In this document: positions 6,401 through 12,393 of the stretch, piece after piece
How positions within the stretch are numbered: position 1 is the stretch's first letter
How the letters are laid out: each line of letters opens with the position of its first letter
DNA from: Thermoplasmatota archaeon
GTDB lineage: Archaea > Thermoplasmatota > E2 > JACPAO01 > JAHFTW01
DNA: 12,393 bases
Direction: 5' to 3'
NCBI GenBank assembly: GCA_028289805.1
Contig: JANQNI010000039.1
Coordinates: 1-12,393, forward strand
Translations under genes and position numbers: made by a program
Notes under the pieces: generated by a model
The model's database searches: none
What the model saw: the letters and a program-made list of their open reading frames with translations, nothing else
Told to the model about the DNA's origin: nothing

Positions 6401-9131
6401 CACGTTCGAGGTCCCAAGCAACTTCGGGTCCGGGTCGTACGATGTGGTCCTGCGCCTGACGGACATGGTCGGCAACAAGGTGGACGTCCCGGTCGGGACC
6501 CTCCGCGTGACGACGGCCGCCGCCACCGTGGCCCAACTGACCGTCACCCAGTTCCATCGGGACAACGAGGTGGATGCCGGCAAGCCCTCCACGTTCGGAG
6601 ACCGCATCGAGGTCACGACCCAGGTCACTGCGGAGGGCGAGCAGGCGGACGACCTGGACGCCCGGTTCTGGTTCGCACCGGATGGAACCCTCTTCGAGGA
6701 CGCCACCGACCGGACGGAGATCGTCACGGTCGAGATCGCCGAGGCCCCGAACGGCCCCGACGGCGTCTTCCTCGTCGAGGCGTCCTTCGTGGTCGACGCC
6801 GGCTTCGAAACCGACGGCAAGGCAACGGATTTGCTGTTCCTCGAGATCATCGACGGTGCCGGCGTCACCTCCACGGCCCCGGTTGCCCGCCTGGAGCTGG
6901 ACGTGACCGAACCGGTCATCGAGGGCTGGCAGGCCCCGGACCACACGACTCGTGCCTTCGTCAACACGCAGGGCGCGGGCGCCGTGTCCGTGTCGTTGTC
7001 GTGCGTCGACGAGCGCGGCGACGCCCTTTCCTTCGCCGCCGACCTGGTCGATCCCGACACCGAGGACGTGGTGGCGACCCTGAGCGCGCAGGAAATCTCC
7101 TGCGGAACTCCGGACGTGACCACGCAGGTCACGTTCGATGCGCTGGTCACCGCAGGCGGCGTCGTCACCGAGACCATCTACGCGGTTCGTGACGCGCGCC
7201 TTGTGGACGAGGTTGGGCGGAGCGAGCCGTTCCGGCCCAGTGGCTCCAACCCCTTCGCGTGCGGCGACTGCATCGTCGTGGACGACACGCCGCCCGAGCA
7301 GGTCCAGAAGCCCACGGCCGCCCTGGCGGACACGGACGGCGACACGTACGAGGACGATGTGCGACTCTCCTGGAGCGAGGCGCAGGACACGCCGCGGGCC
7401 CACCCGGACTTCGGCTTCGACATCTCGTCCGGCGTGGTCGCCTACAACGTGTACGTGGGGCCGGGCTGTGACCTCGGAGAGGGCCTCCACAGCAGCCACG
7501 CCGCGGTAGGCCTCACCGTCGTCGACGGCGTCGTCTCCGTCGACATCGTGGACGGCGCGGGCTGTGGGTTCACGGTCTCCGCCGTCGATGCGGCCATGAA
7601 CGAGGGCCCCCTGTCCCTGCGGGCGTCCGACGACGCCAAGCCGCCGGTGCTGACCTGCGACGTCGATCCAGCCAAGGACCTGTACGTCAACAACGACCAG
7701 ATCACGGTCTCCTGCACGGCGAACGAGTCCCTCGGTGCCGACCCGGTGCTCGACGCAGCCTCGATCGGTGCCGGCGTCGACGAGACGCTGATCGACCCAG
7801 ACCACGACGGGACCTACGTCAGCGACGTGCTCACGATCGCCGTGCGCGAGTCGATCGGAGCCCCGGTGGACGTGGCGTTGACCGTACGCGCCCTGGACTC
7901 GGCCGGCAACGAGGGCGAGGCCGAACTGTCGATCTCCGTGGATGCCAACCCGCCGCCCGCCATCGAATGCACCCAGCCGGACGGCGAGGCCTTCGCCCCG
8001 GGCGACGACGTGTACATCACCTGCGACGTGGCATCCACGGGCACCGCCCTGGACCGAGTGTTCGTCCGCGACCTGACGGGGTCCGAGGTGGACCTGACCG
8101 ACCAAGGTGAGACGTTCACCGGCACCATCACCATCCCCGAGGACGAGACGGACGGTGAGAAGACCCTCACCGTCACCGCATCGGACGCGCTTGGACGCAA
8201 AGGCACGGACGGGGTACGCTTCGTCGTCGATGGCACCGCACCGACCCTGTCCTGCCAGCCCGTCTCGGGCCAGCACCGCGACGGCGCCCCCGTGGCGTTC
8301 TCCTGCACGGCGACCGACGACCGCTCGCCTGCGGAGGGCCTGTCCGTGCGCGCCGACGCAGCGGACCTCGGAAGCGGTTCGGACGCGGTGCTTGCCAACC
8401 AAGCCGGAACCGACCAGTTCTCGGGCGACGTTGTCTTCGACCGCCAGACGGACGGACCCGTCTTGGTGACCGTCCGGGCCACGGACGCGGTGGGCAACAC
8501 GGCGACCGTGGAGGTTTCCGTGGACCTCGACAACACGCTTCCGACGGCAGCGGACCTGACGGTCGTCTATCCGTTCTACGTGGATCCGATGGAGGCGTTG
8601 CCGTTCTGGAGTGGCCTCCGCAAATCGGCCGTCACCCTCGGAGACGAGATGGACTTCCTGGTCTGCGTGGGAGATGAGGACGCCGTGTCCTCCGTCTCCT
8701 TCGCCTGGGGGCCCGACGGGGGCCTCACTCAAGACCCCCCAGGAGACCTGGCGGTCGCCCTGGACGAGCACGGAGATCCGATCCAGTGCAGTGCCGGCCA
8801 GGACGCGGGCGGCACGGATCTGCCCGGGACCCTGTACGGACTGCCGGACGTGCGCGTGGACAACCTGCCGGGCCAGCCCGTGCCGTTCTCCGTGGACGGA
8901 AGCCATCCGACCGCCACGTTCACCATCTCGGTGACGGACGATGCCGGAAACGCCCTCTCGGTGCCGGGTTCCGTGCGCTACCACATCGACGGTGGCGCGG
9001 CCGGACCCATGAACCTGGGTAGCGAACCAGGGATGCACGGTGACCTGGTGGAGCTCTTCGTGGCCGAAGACGGAAGCACGCGGGCAGCGTTCCGGTTCCC
9101 CACGAACGGCGACGAGGTCCGCCTCAGCTGA
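3429..9131 (+). CDS. Giant secreted protein with Ig-like and fibronectin-III-like repeats
   Basis: This 1900-residue protein starts with a Sec signal peptide (hydrophobic ~8-21, AGA cleavage motif at 24-26). The N-terminal region to about residue 200 has six Cys (70, 80, 145, 151, 182, 195) and matches no family I recognise. A Pro/Gly/Glu-rich linker covers about 436-457. Beta-sandwich modules fill the rest. Most end in a D-x-x-GN motif, for example GNEG at 790-793, 909-912 and 1493-1496, or a variant of it. Fibronectin-III-like units lie near 695-805 and 1285-1404, and three Cys-paired Ig-like units near 1405-1702. The C-terminus is polar, with no membrane segment, PGF-type sorting signal or other anchor. 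Adhesion, or a structural surface or matrix role, is likely but inferred; no catalytic motif is visible. ATG 3429 is supported by GGTGA at 3418-3422 and by the signal peptide. GC content dips at 3541-3660. Confidence 0.85.
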   Translation: MGVPQRVLSSVVLVLLVTTTFSSAGAQPPAEVDAVFELGRNALDSTYSGVVTDDISNPSTIDSLLSFENCRYQHQIGPFCDAEITAPGVSSPPWVTTTAPSEQSFPFPSSIKIVLPDTKNGQSGTTVATLTFQGESPQAGGYHVCIMDIACEPNQALSLNEVWTNSALATLLGMANDSILHCSETDIRPASVSSCEEEFPDRSLLDRADNKDGFVAHIQSSGALETPNAVVAIPDAGETITFTARLYEDDGTGYGAFKGTEVRLRLQHVGTDVLEFDVTKRFDEPMQPVLGAPGTYTAEVDATRLEALAETLEIQGDGDRETYFNGFNVLVRATDADSNGAERVRYSHLFVPKNLLVGDGTNQESLKAADALDYEPMAQPFTPFFVLPDPVQTLLEALAEYSIPPESLVPDEDGPTIECSRHVGGRTSAGVDAEQDPTPGEGEAPDIRTGPGPGEPCDDATFEAGTSLEYVFRVQNTHSEADPAPTKVESVQAFLAQLDEKGAAGAEVEVTIQAAEAADGGPVLFGQGDYVWRHVSPGNGDFRLRVVAEGEGGSTQEAFFFSVTDTIVPVVDAFEVTEADVDAQTGRFETRPTEGPDIKSFDVHYEVTDANTLVVDVELRSRTTFERILCHTATYPASGGERSVVGDVTCSLPETAPSGDLLFDGTYDVQLVVHDTVHTTLPRDNRLNHKVLVDGAAPSAIEGVAATPTAGNGADFAWQPASDPASRAFIPSSGVSSIEVMRTEWDNSCGDPGNGVVVSTTGPDATEASVADAGTDADYCFHVRAIDDAGNEGDWTTVGEVRIDGTPPQVGTSTVTTDATTFQDPEDENLVWYPPDATLELTVPISNEPRMGRVWLDGTDFANPAEVELLRKTDDGNPTNEFSAQFTLRDDIDSSNDLGLLVTARDEAGNEGTNAGTMLVIATDQEPPEASAADMMLPEGQTAVTHGDFVKFEATATDVSTDVKSVQAIIQESVTEVNLEQQDDATDDWTGTFEVPSNFGSGSYDVVLRLTDMVGNKVDVPVGTLRVTTAAATVAQLTVTQFHRDNEVDAGKPSTFGDRIEVTTQVTAEGEQADDLDARFWFAPDGTLFEDATDRTEIVTVEIAEAPNGPDGVFLVEASFVVDAGFETDGKATDLLFLEIIDGAGVTSTAPVARLELDVTEPVIEGWQAPDHTTRAFVNTQGAGAVSVSLSCVDERGDALSFAADLVDPDTEDVVATLSAQEISCGTPDVTTQVTFDALVTAGGVVTETIYAVRDARLVDEVGRSEPFRPSGSNPFACGDCIVVDDTPPEQVQKPTAALADTDGDTYEDDVRLSWSEAQDTPRAHPDFGFDISSGVVAYNVYVGPGCDLGEGLHSSHAAVGLTVVDGVVSVDIVDGAGCGFTVSAVDAAMNEGPLSLRASDDAKPPVLTCDVDPAKDLYVNNDQITVSCTANESLGADPVLDAASIGAGVDETLIDPDHDGTYVSDVLTIAVRESIGAPVDVALTVRALDSAGNEGEAELSISVDANPPPAIECTQPDGEAFAPGDDVYITCDVASTGTALDRVFVRDLTGSEVDLTDQGETFTGTITIPEDETDGEKTLTVTASDALGRKGTDGVRFVVDGTAPTLSCQPVSGQHRDGAPVAFSCTATDDRSPAEGLSVRADAADLGSGSDAVLANQAGTDQFSGDVVFDRQTDGPVLVTVRATDAVGNTATVEVSVDLDNTLPTAADLTVVYPFYVDPMEALPFWSGLRKSAVTLGDEMDFLVCVGDEDAVSSVSFAWGPDGGLTQDPPGDLAVALDEHGDPIQCSAGQDAGGTDLPGTLYGLPDVRVDNLPGQPVPFSVDGSHPTATFTISVTDDAGNALSVPGSVRYHIDGGAAGPMNLGSEPGMHGDLVELFVAEDGSTRAAFRFPTNGDEVRLS
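7641..8535 (+). repeat. Three tandem Cys-paired Ig-like units inside the giant protein
   Basis: Three successive units of about 96-103 residues occupy roughly 7641-7949, 7950-8237 and 8238-8535. Each opens with a Pro-rich junction followed by a Cys (LTC, IEC, LSC). A second Cys follows about 17-19 residues later (SC, TC, SC). Each unit closes with a D-x-x-G motif and a V-D-x strand. The Cys spacing suggests one disulfide per unit, which would stiffen this part of the stalk. Divergence between units is high, so the duplication is old. Boundaries are approximate. Confidence 0.6.
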
Positions 9132-9140
9132 TCGGCGTGG

Positions 9141-9184
9141 CCCCTTCTTTCCCCCCCTCACTGCACCGGCCCGCTTCCGGTGCA
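9141..9184 (+). terminator. Pyrimidine tract and stem-loop after the giant gene, possible terminator
   Basis: A run of only C and T at 9141-9159 begins ten bases after the stop codon. It is followed by a perfect 8-bp inverted repeat, TGCACCGG (9162-9169) and CCGGTGCA (9177-9184), with a 7-base loop. The position suits transcript end formation. However, archaeal termination usually uses T-rich tracts, this tract is mostly C, and no T run follows the hairpin. It may instead be an mRNA-stabilising hairpin or a protein-binding site. Confidence 0.3.
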
Positions 9185-9262
9185 TCACGTGGACCGAGCC
9201 ATGCAGACGCGTGCAGACCAATTCAGGATTCTCCCGATTCCGGCGGATTGGCCCTGCATCAC
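9162..9262 (+). promoter_or_regulatory. Cluster of TGCA cores upstream of the AbrB gene, candidate operator
   Basis: TGCA begins at 9162, 9181, 9202, 9212 and 9255. The steps of 19, 21, 10 and 43 bp are close to whole helical turns. Two longer direct repeats are included: TGCAGAC at 9202-9208 and 9212-9218, and TGCATCAC at 9181-9188 and 9255-9262. A CACGTG palindrome lies at 9186-9191. The cluster ends about 20 bp before the putative TATA box, where an archaeal activator or an autoregulating AbrB protein could bind. The repeats are seen directly; the operator role is inferred. Confidence 0.35.
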
Positions 9263-9270
9263 TCACCCGC

Positions 9271-9290
9271 GGTAAAACAATGGTTAAGTA
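9271..9290 (+). promoter_or_regulatory. Putative archaeal BRE/TATA promoter for the AbrB gene
   Basis: A purine-rich GGTAAAACAA (9271-9280) precedes the AT-rich GTTAAGTA at 9283-9290. The box centre is about 41 bp before ATG 9328, which predicts transcription starting near 9310 and a leader of about 18 nt. Spacing matches the box before ATG 3429. It would drive both the AbrB-like gene and the overlapping surface-protein gene. Confidence 0.5.
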
Positions 9291-9327
9291 CCCGACAAAG
9301 GTGGTGGCGGTTTCAAGAAGGTGGCAG

Positions 9328-9522
9328 ATGAGGTTCCTGAAGCGCGTGAACGACAGAGGCACAATCACACTCCCCCACGAGGTCCGACAGGTCCTCGGCG
9401 TCGAGGAAGGCGACATCGTCGAGATGGAGATCGTCCGGGTCATCAAGGCCAGCGACCGCATCGTCGACGTCACCGAGCGCGTGGAGTCCGCCACGACCAC
9501 CCACACCCCCCTGGAGGCATGA
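9328..9522 (+). CDS. AbrB/SpoVT-type DNA-binding protein, 64 residues
   Basis: A small transcriptional regulator of the swapped-hairpin AbrB fold. The domain covers residues ~5-36, with the typical order VNDRGTITLP, HEVRQVLGV, EEGD, then an alternating beta strand. It normally binds DNA as a dimer. Residues 37-64 are an acidic, Thr-rich tail of unknown role. ATG 9328 is chosen because AAGGTGG (9318-9324) precedes it, the domain begins at once, and the putative TATA box sits 41 bp upstream. An in-frame ATG at 9280 overlaps that box and lacks a Shine-Dalgarno. Many AbrB-fold proteins are antitoxins, but no toxin gene follows. The stop TGA (9520-9522) shares a base with the next gene's ATG, so the two are probably translationally coupled. 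Autoregulation, or control of the surface protein, is a reasonable inference. Confidence 0.85.
   Translation: MRFLKRVNDRGTITLPHEVRQVLGVEEGDIVEMEIVRVIKASDRIVDVTERVESATTTHTPLEA
9513..9517 (+). promoter_or_regulatory. Shine-Dalgarno inside the AbrB gene for the downstream surface gene
   Basis: GGAGG lies in the last codons of the AbrB-like gene. It is 4 bases before ATG 9522 and 7 bases before ATG 9525. The spacing slightly favours 9525, but either start gives the same signal peptide apart from one Met. It allows direct initiation as well as reinitiation by ribosomes finishing the AbrB frame. Confidence 0.6.
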
Positions 9523-12393
9523 TGATGAAACAGAAGCTGTTGGTGGCCGCCCTCGCGACGGCCCTCTCCCTGGCATCCCTTGGAGCCTACGGGTTCCATG
9601 AAACCCACGTCAACGACACGCTCTCTCAGAGCGAGTCGGCCAACGAACACCTCGCCGGATTCGGCCACGAAAACAATCCGATCTACTTGCTCGACTCCAA
9701 AGGTGAAGAGGCGACCGATGAAACCGTCTTGGACGTCACATTCATCCTCATCGATGATGAGGCCACGGTCGGGTTTGACAACCTCAGCCAGTTCGACATC
9801 TCCACGGATGGCCCTTCCCGCGCGGAAGACCCCTACATGGAGTTCCGCGACGCGGACGGGAACCCGACCTCCATCTCCACCCCGCCGAACCAGATCTACA
9901 TCGACCTCGACGGCGATGACAACGACGTCCAGGGTGCGCTGGTCGACCCGTCCACCACCACCGATCCGCTCCTGACGGGGGTTCAGACAGTTCTGGATAA
10001 GATCGAATGCATGGACATCGATTCCGAAGGCTGTGCGGCCCAGATTGCGGAACTGACCGAGTTCCTCACCTCCCTCGCACCGCGCGCCCTCTACGGCGCG
10101 GATGGAACGCCCACGGACGAACCGACCCAGGTGCACGCCATCGCCTCCGGCGACCCCGCTGCGGCGCGCATCTCCGCCTACGACGAGAACGGCGACGCAA
10201 CCACGTTCGCCGCAGGCCCCCAGAAGGTCGGCGTCGCCAGTCTGGGTGGTGAAGAGGTCCTCCTCCCCCCAGACGTGCAGCCAGACGATGTCTGCCAAGA
10301 GGTCCTCGAGGCCGAGTCCTGTAACGCCGTGACCGACTCGCTCCTGACCGCCATCACGACGCTTGCGCAGTCGTTGATGCCCGCCTTCCAAGACGAGAAC
10401 GGCGACGCGGCAGAGAGCCCCGACCAGGCCCACACCGTCGGAGTCCGAGACCCAGAGTCGGGCGAACTCTCGACGCGCATCTCCGCCTACGACGAGAACG
10501 GCGACGCGACCACGTTCGACGCCTCCCCCGCACGCTTCGACATCGTCGTGGCGGGCCAGAGCATGGGGACGTTCGGGCCGCAGGACGCGAACCCGGAGAC
10601 GATCTGTCAGGCGGCCGAAGCAGACAGCTGCGAATCGTTGATCGGCCAGCTCCTGGCCCCCGTGGAATCGATCGTTGAGGCCAGCCTCTTCGACGGCCAC
10701 TTCGCCGCCTTCGTCGACAGCACCGGCGCGGTGGTCCCCACCCTCGACCCCATCGACCTCTCCCAGGAGACGTTCGACCTGTCGGCGCGCCTGTTCATCG
10801 ACGGCGCTCCGTTCGACGGCCCGGCGACGTTCTTCGTCGAGGTGGACTGCGGCTTCCTGAACATAATGTGCGACGGCAACGTCCGTTTCCCGGAGGACGG
10901 CAGCCACCAGCACCACGCCGCCGCCACGGTGGAAGATGGCGTCCACACCGCCACCTTCGACAGCGCGGACGTGCAGGCCCTCCTCCCCGAGGACATGGAC
11001 TCCGCCCCCCTCAACGTCTTCGTCGGCTTCGACGGCGAGCACAGCCCGCACAACGCGGCCAGCCAGGTCCTGTGGGGCCTGTCCGAGTTCGGCGCCCCCT
11101 ACCTCCAGGAGGCCGCGGACCAGGTCGCCGACGTCACCTTCACGCCCGTGCTGTTCTACACCGCCCAGGACGGCGGAGAGCAGGATCCGCCCGCCGAGGA
11201 CCCCTGCCTGGGCGTCCCCGGCGTGACGCACGTGGCCACGCAGTTCCTGTGCATCGTGCAGGACGAGGACGGCTCCGGGAGCGTCGAGACCGGTCCCGGC
11301 ACCCTCGACCTGCCGACCGGCACGGGCGAGGGCCCCGGAGGCGCCCCCTTCCCGGACCTCTCCTCCGAGACCTGGGACGTCCCCGCCCCCGAGCAGCGCA
11401 TCGACTACGCCCTCGAGGGCACGCGCCTCGTGGTGACCTTCGACCCTGCCCTGCCGGCGCTGCCCAGTCCGTTCCACGACGGCTCCTTCGCCGTGGACCG
11501 CCTCTACCTAGGCGCCCCCGTGGACCTCGACGGTGACGGTGACAGCGACGTCAAGGAGCTGTTCGGTTGCGACGACGGCGACTTCGCCAACCCGGCCAAC
11601 CCCCGCTCCGACTGCGACGACCTGGACGCCGACGGCGACACGAACGACGAGGAGGCTGCCGACGGCACGGACATGTTCGACCCCGACAGCAACTCCGACC
11701 TGGACGGCGACGGCGAGCCGAACGCCGACGACAACTGCCCGTCGGTCGCCAACGCGGACCAGTTCGACTTCAACCAGGACGGCCGCGGCGACGCCTGCAC
11801 CGACACGGACGAGGACGGCCTGTTCGACGATTTCGAGCTGAACCGGACGTTCACGGACATCCTCCGCCCGGTGACGAGCCCCGCCAAGAACGACACGGAC
11901 GGCGATGGGATCATCGACCGCGTGGAGCTGAGTCTGCAGCCCCAGAGCGTCGACTCCAGCGGCAAGCCGGAGGAGCCGGAGGCCCTGGACGATCCGGACG
12001 GGAGCAACAACCGCTACGACGTCAACCCGACGAACCCCATCGACCCGGACAGCGACGACGACAATCTGCTCGACGGCATGGAGGACGCGAACCAGGACGG
12101 TGTCCGTGACACGGAGTCCGAGTCGGACCCGAACAAGGCCGACACGGACGGCGACAAACTCTTGGACGACGAGGAGGTCGGCGGCGCCCTGCGCGACGGC
12201 ACGGACATCCCCGGCGAAAACCACACCCTCGCCTACAAGAGCGACACGGACGGCGACGGCCTGACGGACATGCAGGAGACGTTCCCCTCCGCGGACGACC
12301 CCCGCAACGCGTTCTGCTTCGAGCTCCACAGCGACGGCGGCGCCCGGCACAGCGACCCGGACCACCCCCGCTACGAGGCGGGCGACTGCACCG
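9522..12393 (+). CDS. Large secreted surface protein with tandem repeats and thrombospondin-type-3-like calcium motifs (cut by window end)
   Basis: The frame is open from 9522 to the last base: 957 codons with no stop. Residues 1-24 form a signal peptide (basic MMKQK, hydrophobic 6-20, likely cleavage near AYG-F). An unrecognised acidic region follows. Residues ~160-435 hold three related units, each with a Cys pair, a helix and a beta part. A further beta-rich region (~436-660) has Pro/Gly-rich linkers. From ~667 onward there are about ten Asp-rich loops of the DxDxDG type, for example DLDGDGD at 668-674, resembling thrombospondin type 3 repeats that bind calcium. The C-terminal anchor, if any, lies outside the window. 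A structural or adhesive surface role is inferred from architecture; no enzyme motif is visible. Start evidence is GGAGG at 9513-9517; ATG 9525 is an equal alternative. The protein is very acidic, as is usual for calcium-loaded surface proteins. Confidence 0.85.
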   Translation, partial: MMKQKLLVAALATALSLASLGAYGFHETHVNDTLSQSESANEHLAGFGHENNPIYLLDSKGEEATDETVLDVTFILIDDEATVGFDNLSQFDISTDGPSRAEDPYMEFRDADGNPTSISTPPNQIYIDLDGDDNDVQGALVDPSTTTDPLLTGVQTVLDKIECMDIDSEGCAAQIAELTEFLTSLAPRALYGADGTPTDEPTQVHAIASGDPAAARISAYDENGDATTFAAGPQKVGVASLGGEEVLLPPDVQPDDVCQEVLEAESCNAVTDSLLTAITTLAQSLMPAFQDENGDAAESPDQAHTVGVRDPESGELSTRISAYDENGDATTFDASPARFDIVVAGQSMGTFGPQDANPETICQAAEADSCESLIGQLLAPVESIVEASLFDGHFAAFVDSTGAVVPTLDPIDLSQETFDLSARLFIDGAPFDGPATFFVEVDCGFLNIMCDGNVRFPEDGSHQHHAAATVEDGVHTATFDSADVQALLPEDMDSAPLNVFVGFDGEHSPHNAASQVLWGLSEFGAPYLQEAADQVADVTFTPVLFYTAQDGGEQDPPAEDPCLGVPGVTHVATQFLCIVQDEDGSGSVETGPGTLDLPTGTGEGPGGAPFPDLSSETWDVPAPEQRIDYALEGTRLVVTFDPALPALPSPFHDGSFAVDRLYLGAPVDLDGDGDSDVKELFGCDDGDFANPANPRSDCDDLDADGDTNDEEAADGTDMFDPDSNSDLDGDGEPNADDNCPSVANADQFDFNQDGRGDACTDTDEDGLFDDFELNRTFTDILRPVTSPAKNDTDGDGIIDRVELSLQPQSVDSSGKPEEPEALDDPDGSNNRYDVNPTNPIDPDSDDDNLLDGMEDANQDGVRDTESESDPNKADTDGDKLLDDEEVGGALRDGTDIPGENHTLAYKSDTDGDGLTDMQETFPSADDPRNAFCFELHSDGGARHSDPDHPRYEAGDCT
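10165..10209 (+). repeat. 45-bp direct repeat, copy 1
   Basis: This is nearly identical to 10474-10518, with one mismatch (A10199 against G10508). It codes for the RISAYDENGDATTF part of repeat unit 1. Its 17-base core GACGAGAACGGCGACGC (10182-10198) also occurs at 10392-10408 and 10491-10507. Confidence 0.9.
10474..10518 (+). repeat. 45-bp direct repeat, copy 2
   Basis: Second copy of the 45-bp repeat, 309 bp (103 codons) after the first and in the same reading frame. The surrounding parts of the units are much more diverged than this block. Confidence 0.9.
11520..12290 (+). repeat. Array of Asp-rich calcium-binding-type motifs
   Basis: About ten loops of the form D-x-D-x-D-G or close variants occur at uneven spacing, including DLDGDG, DLDADGD, DFNQDG, DTDEDG, DTDGDG (twice), DPDSDDD, DANQDG and DTDGDK. 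Several are followed by a hydrophobic pair and D/E as in thrombospondin type 3 repeats. Calcium binding follows from the family pattern. The array runs nearly to the window end and may continue. Confidence 0.75.

Larger units (their letters stand above)
9999..10830 (+). repeat. Three ~100-residue repeat units in the downstream surface protein
   Basis: Units open near 9999, 10284 and 10596. Each begins with a Cys pair 7-8 residues apart (Cys codons at 10008, 10293 and 10605 mark the first Cys). A likely amphipathic helix rich in Leu and Ala follows, then a Gly/Asp turn and a beta part. Units 1 and 2 share RISAYDENGDATTF; unit 3 is more diverged after its helix. Unit spacing is 95 and 104 residues. 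I do not recognise the family. Confidence 0.6.

Noticed and set aside
9040..9327. Longer N-terminus for the AbrB-like protein, starting at 9040 or at ATG 9280
   Set aside because: A start at 9040 overlaps the giant gene and adds residues with no domain features. ATG 9280 overlaps the putative TATA box and lacks a Shine-Dalgarno, while ATG 9328 has one and begins directly at the domain.
9522..9650. N-terminus resembling the camelysin/TasA-type start (G-x-Y-x-F-x-E-T)
   Set aside because: The likeness covers only a few residues after the signal peptide, and the typical following pattern of that family is not present. No SipW-type peptidase gene is seen in the window.
3960..11477. Open reading frame of 2505 codons on the - strand
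   Set aside because: It is in codon register with both giant + strand genes, so a stop would require the sense codons TTA, CTA or TCA, which GC-rich genes avoid. The + strand frames have signal peptides, ribosome-binding sites and recognisable domains; the - strand product has none.

Overview
The window is very GC-rich DNA (about 70% by eye) and most likely comes from a euryarchaeal-type archaeon, possibly a high-GC member of the Thermoplasmatota; that lineage is an inference. The evidence is an archaeal-style tryptophanyl-tRNA synthetase tail, short AT-rich TATA-like boxes about 40 bp before two start codons, and secreted proteins of the Ig-like and thrombospondin-type-3 kinds common on archaeal surfaces. 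All six genes read on the + strand. The first and last are cut by the window edges.

Layout: (1) 1-525, C-terminal part of TrpRS with its KMSSS loop. (2) 616-1491, a DUF368 membrane protein, the family now known as polyprenyl-phosphate translocases. (3) 1508-3283, 16 bp downstream, a predicted lipoprotein with an Ig-like region and a transglutaminase-like Cys-His-Asp domain. (4) After a 145 bp promoter region, 3429-9131 encodes a secreted 1900-residue protein built from Ig-like and fibronectin-III-like repeats. (5) After a 196 bp control region, 9328-9522 encodes a 64-residue AbrB/SpoVT-type DNA-binding protein. (6) Overlapping its stop codon, 9522 to the window end encodes a second large secreted protein, with three ~100-residue repeats and a calcium-binding-type DxDxDG region. 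It is still open at the last base.

Apart from TrpRS, the genes point to the cell envelope: a lipid-carrier translocase, an anchored transglutaminase-like enzyme, and two giant secreted proteins, one translationally tied to a small regulator. A joint role in building or modifying the cell surface is plausible but inferred from proximity only. The control regions hold the least explained signals: a perfect inverted repeat covering the ribosome-binding site of the giant gene, and a set of TGCA cores at near-helical spacing upstream of the AbrB gene.

The long open frames on the - strand are shadows produced by codon bias and are not annotated.
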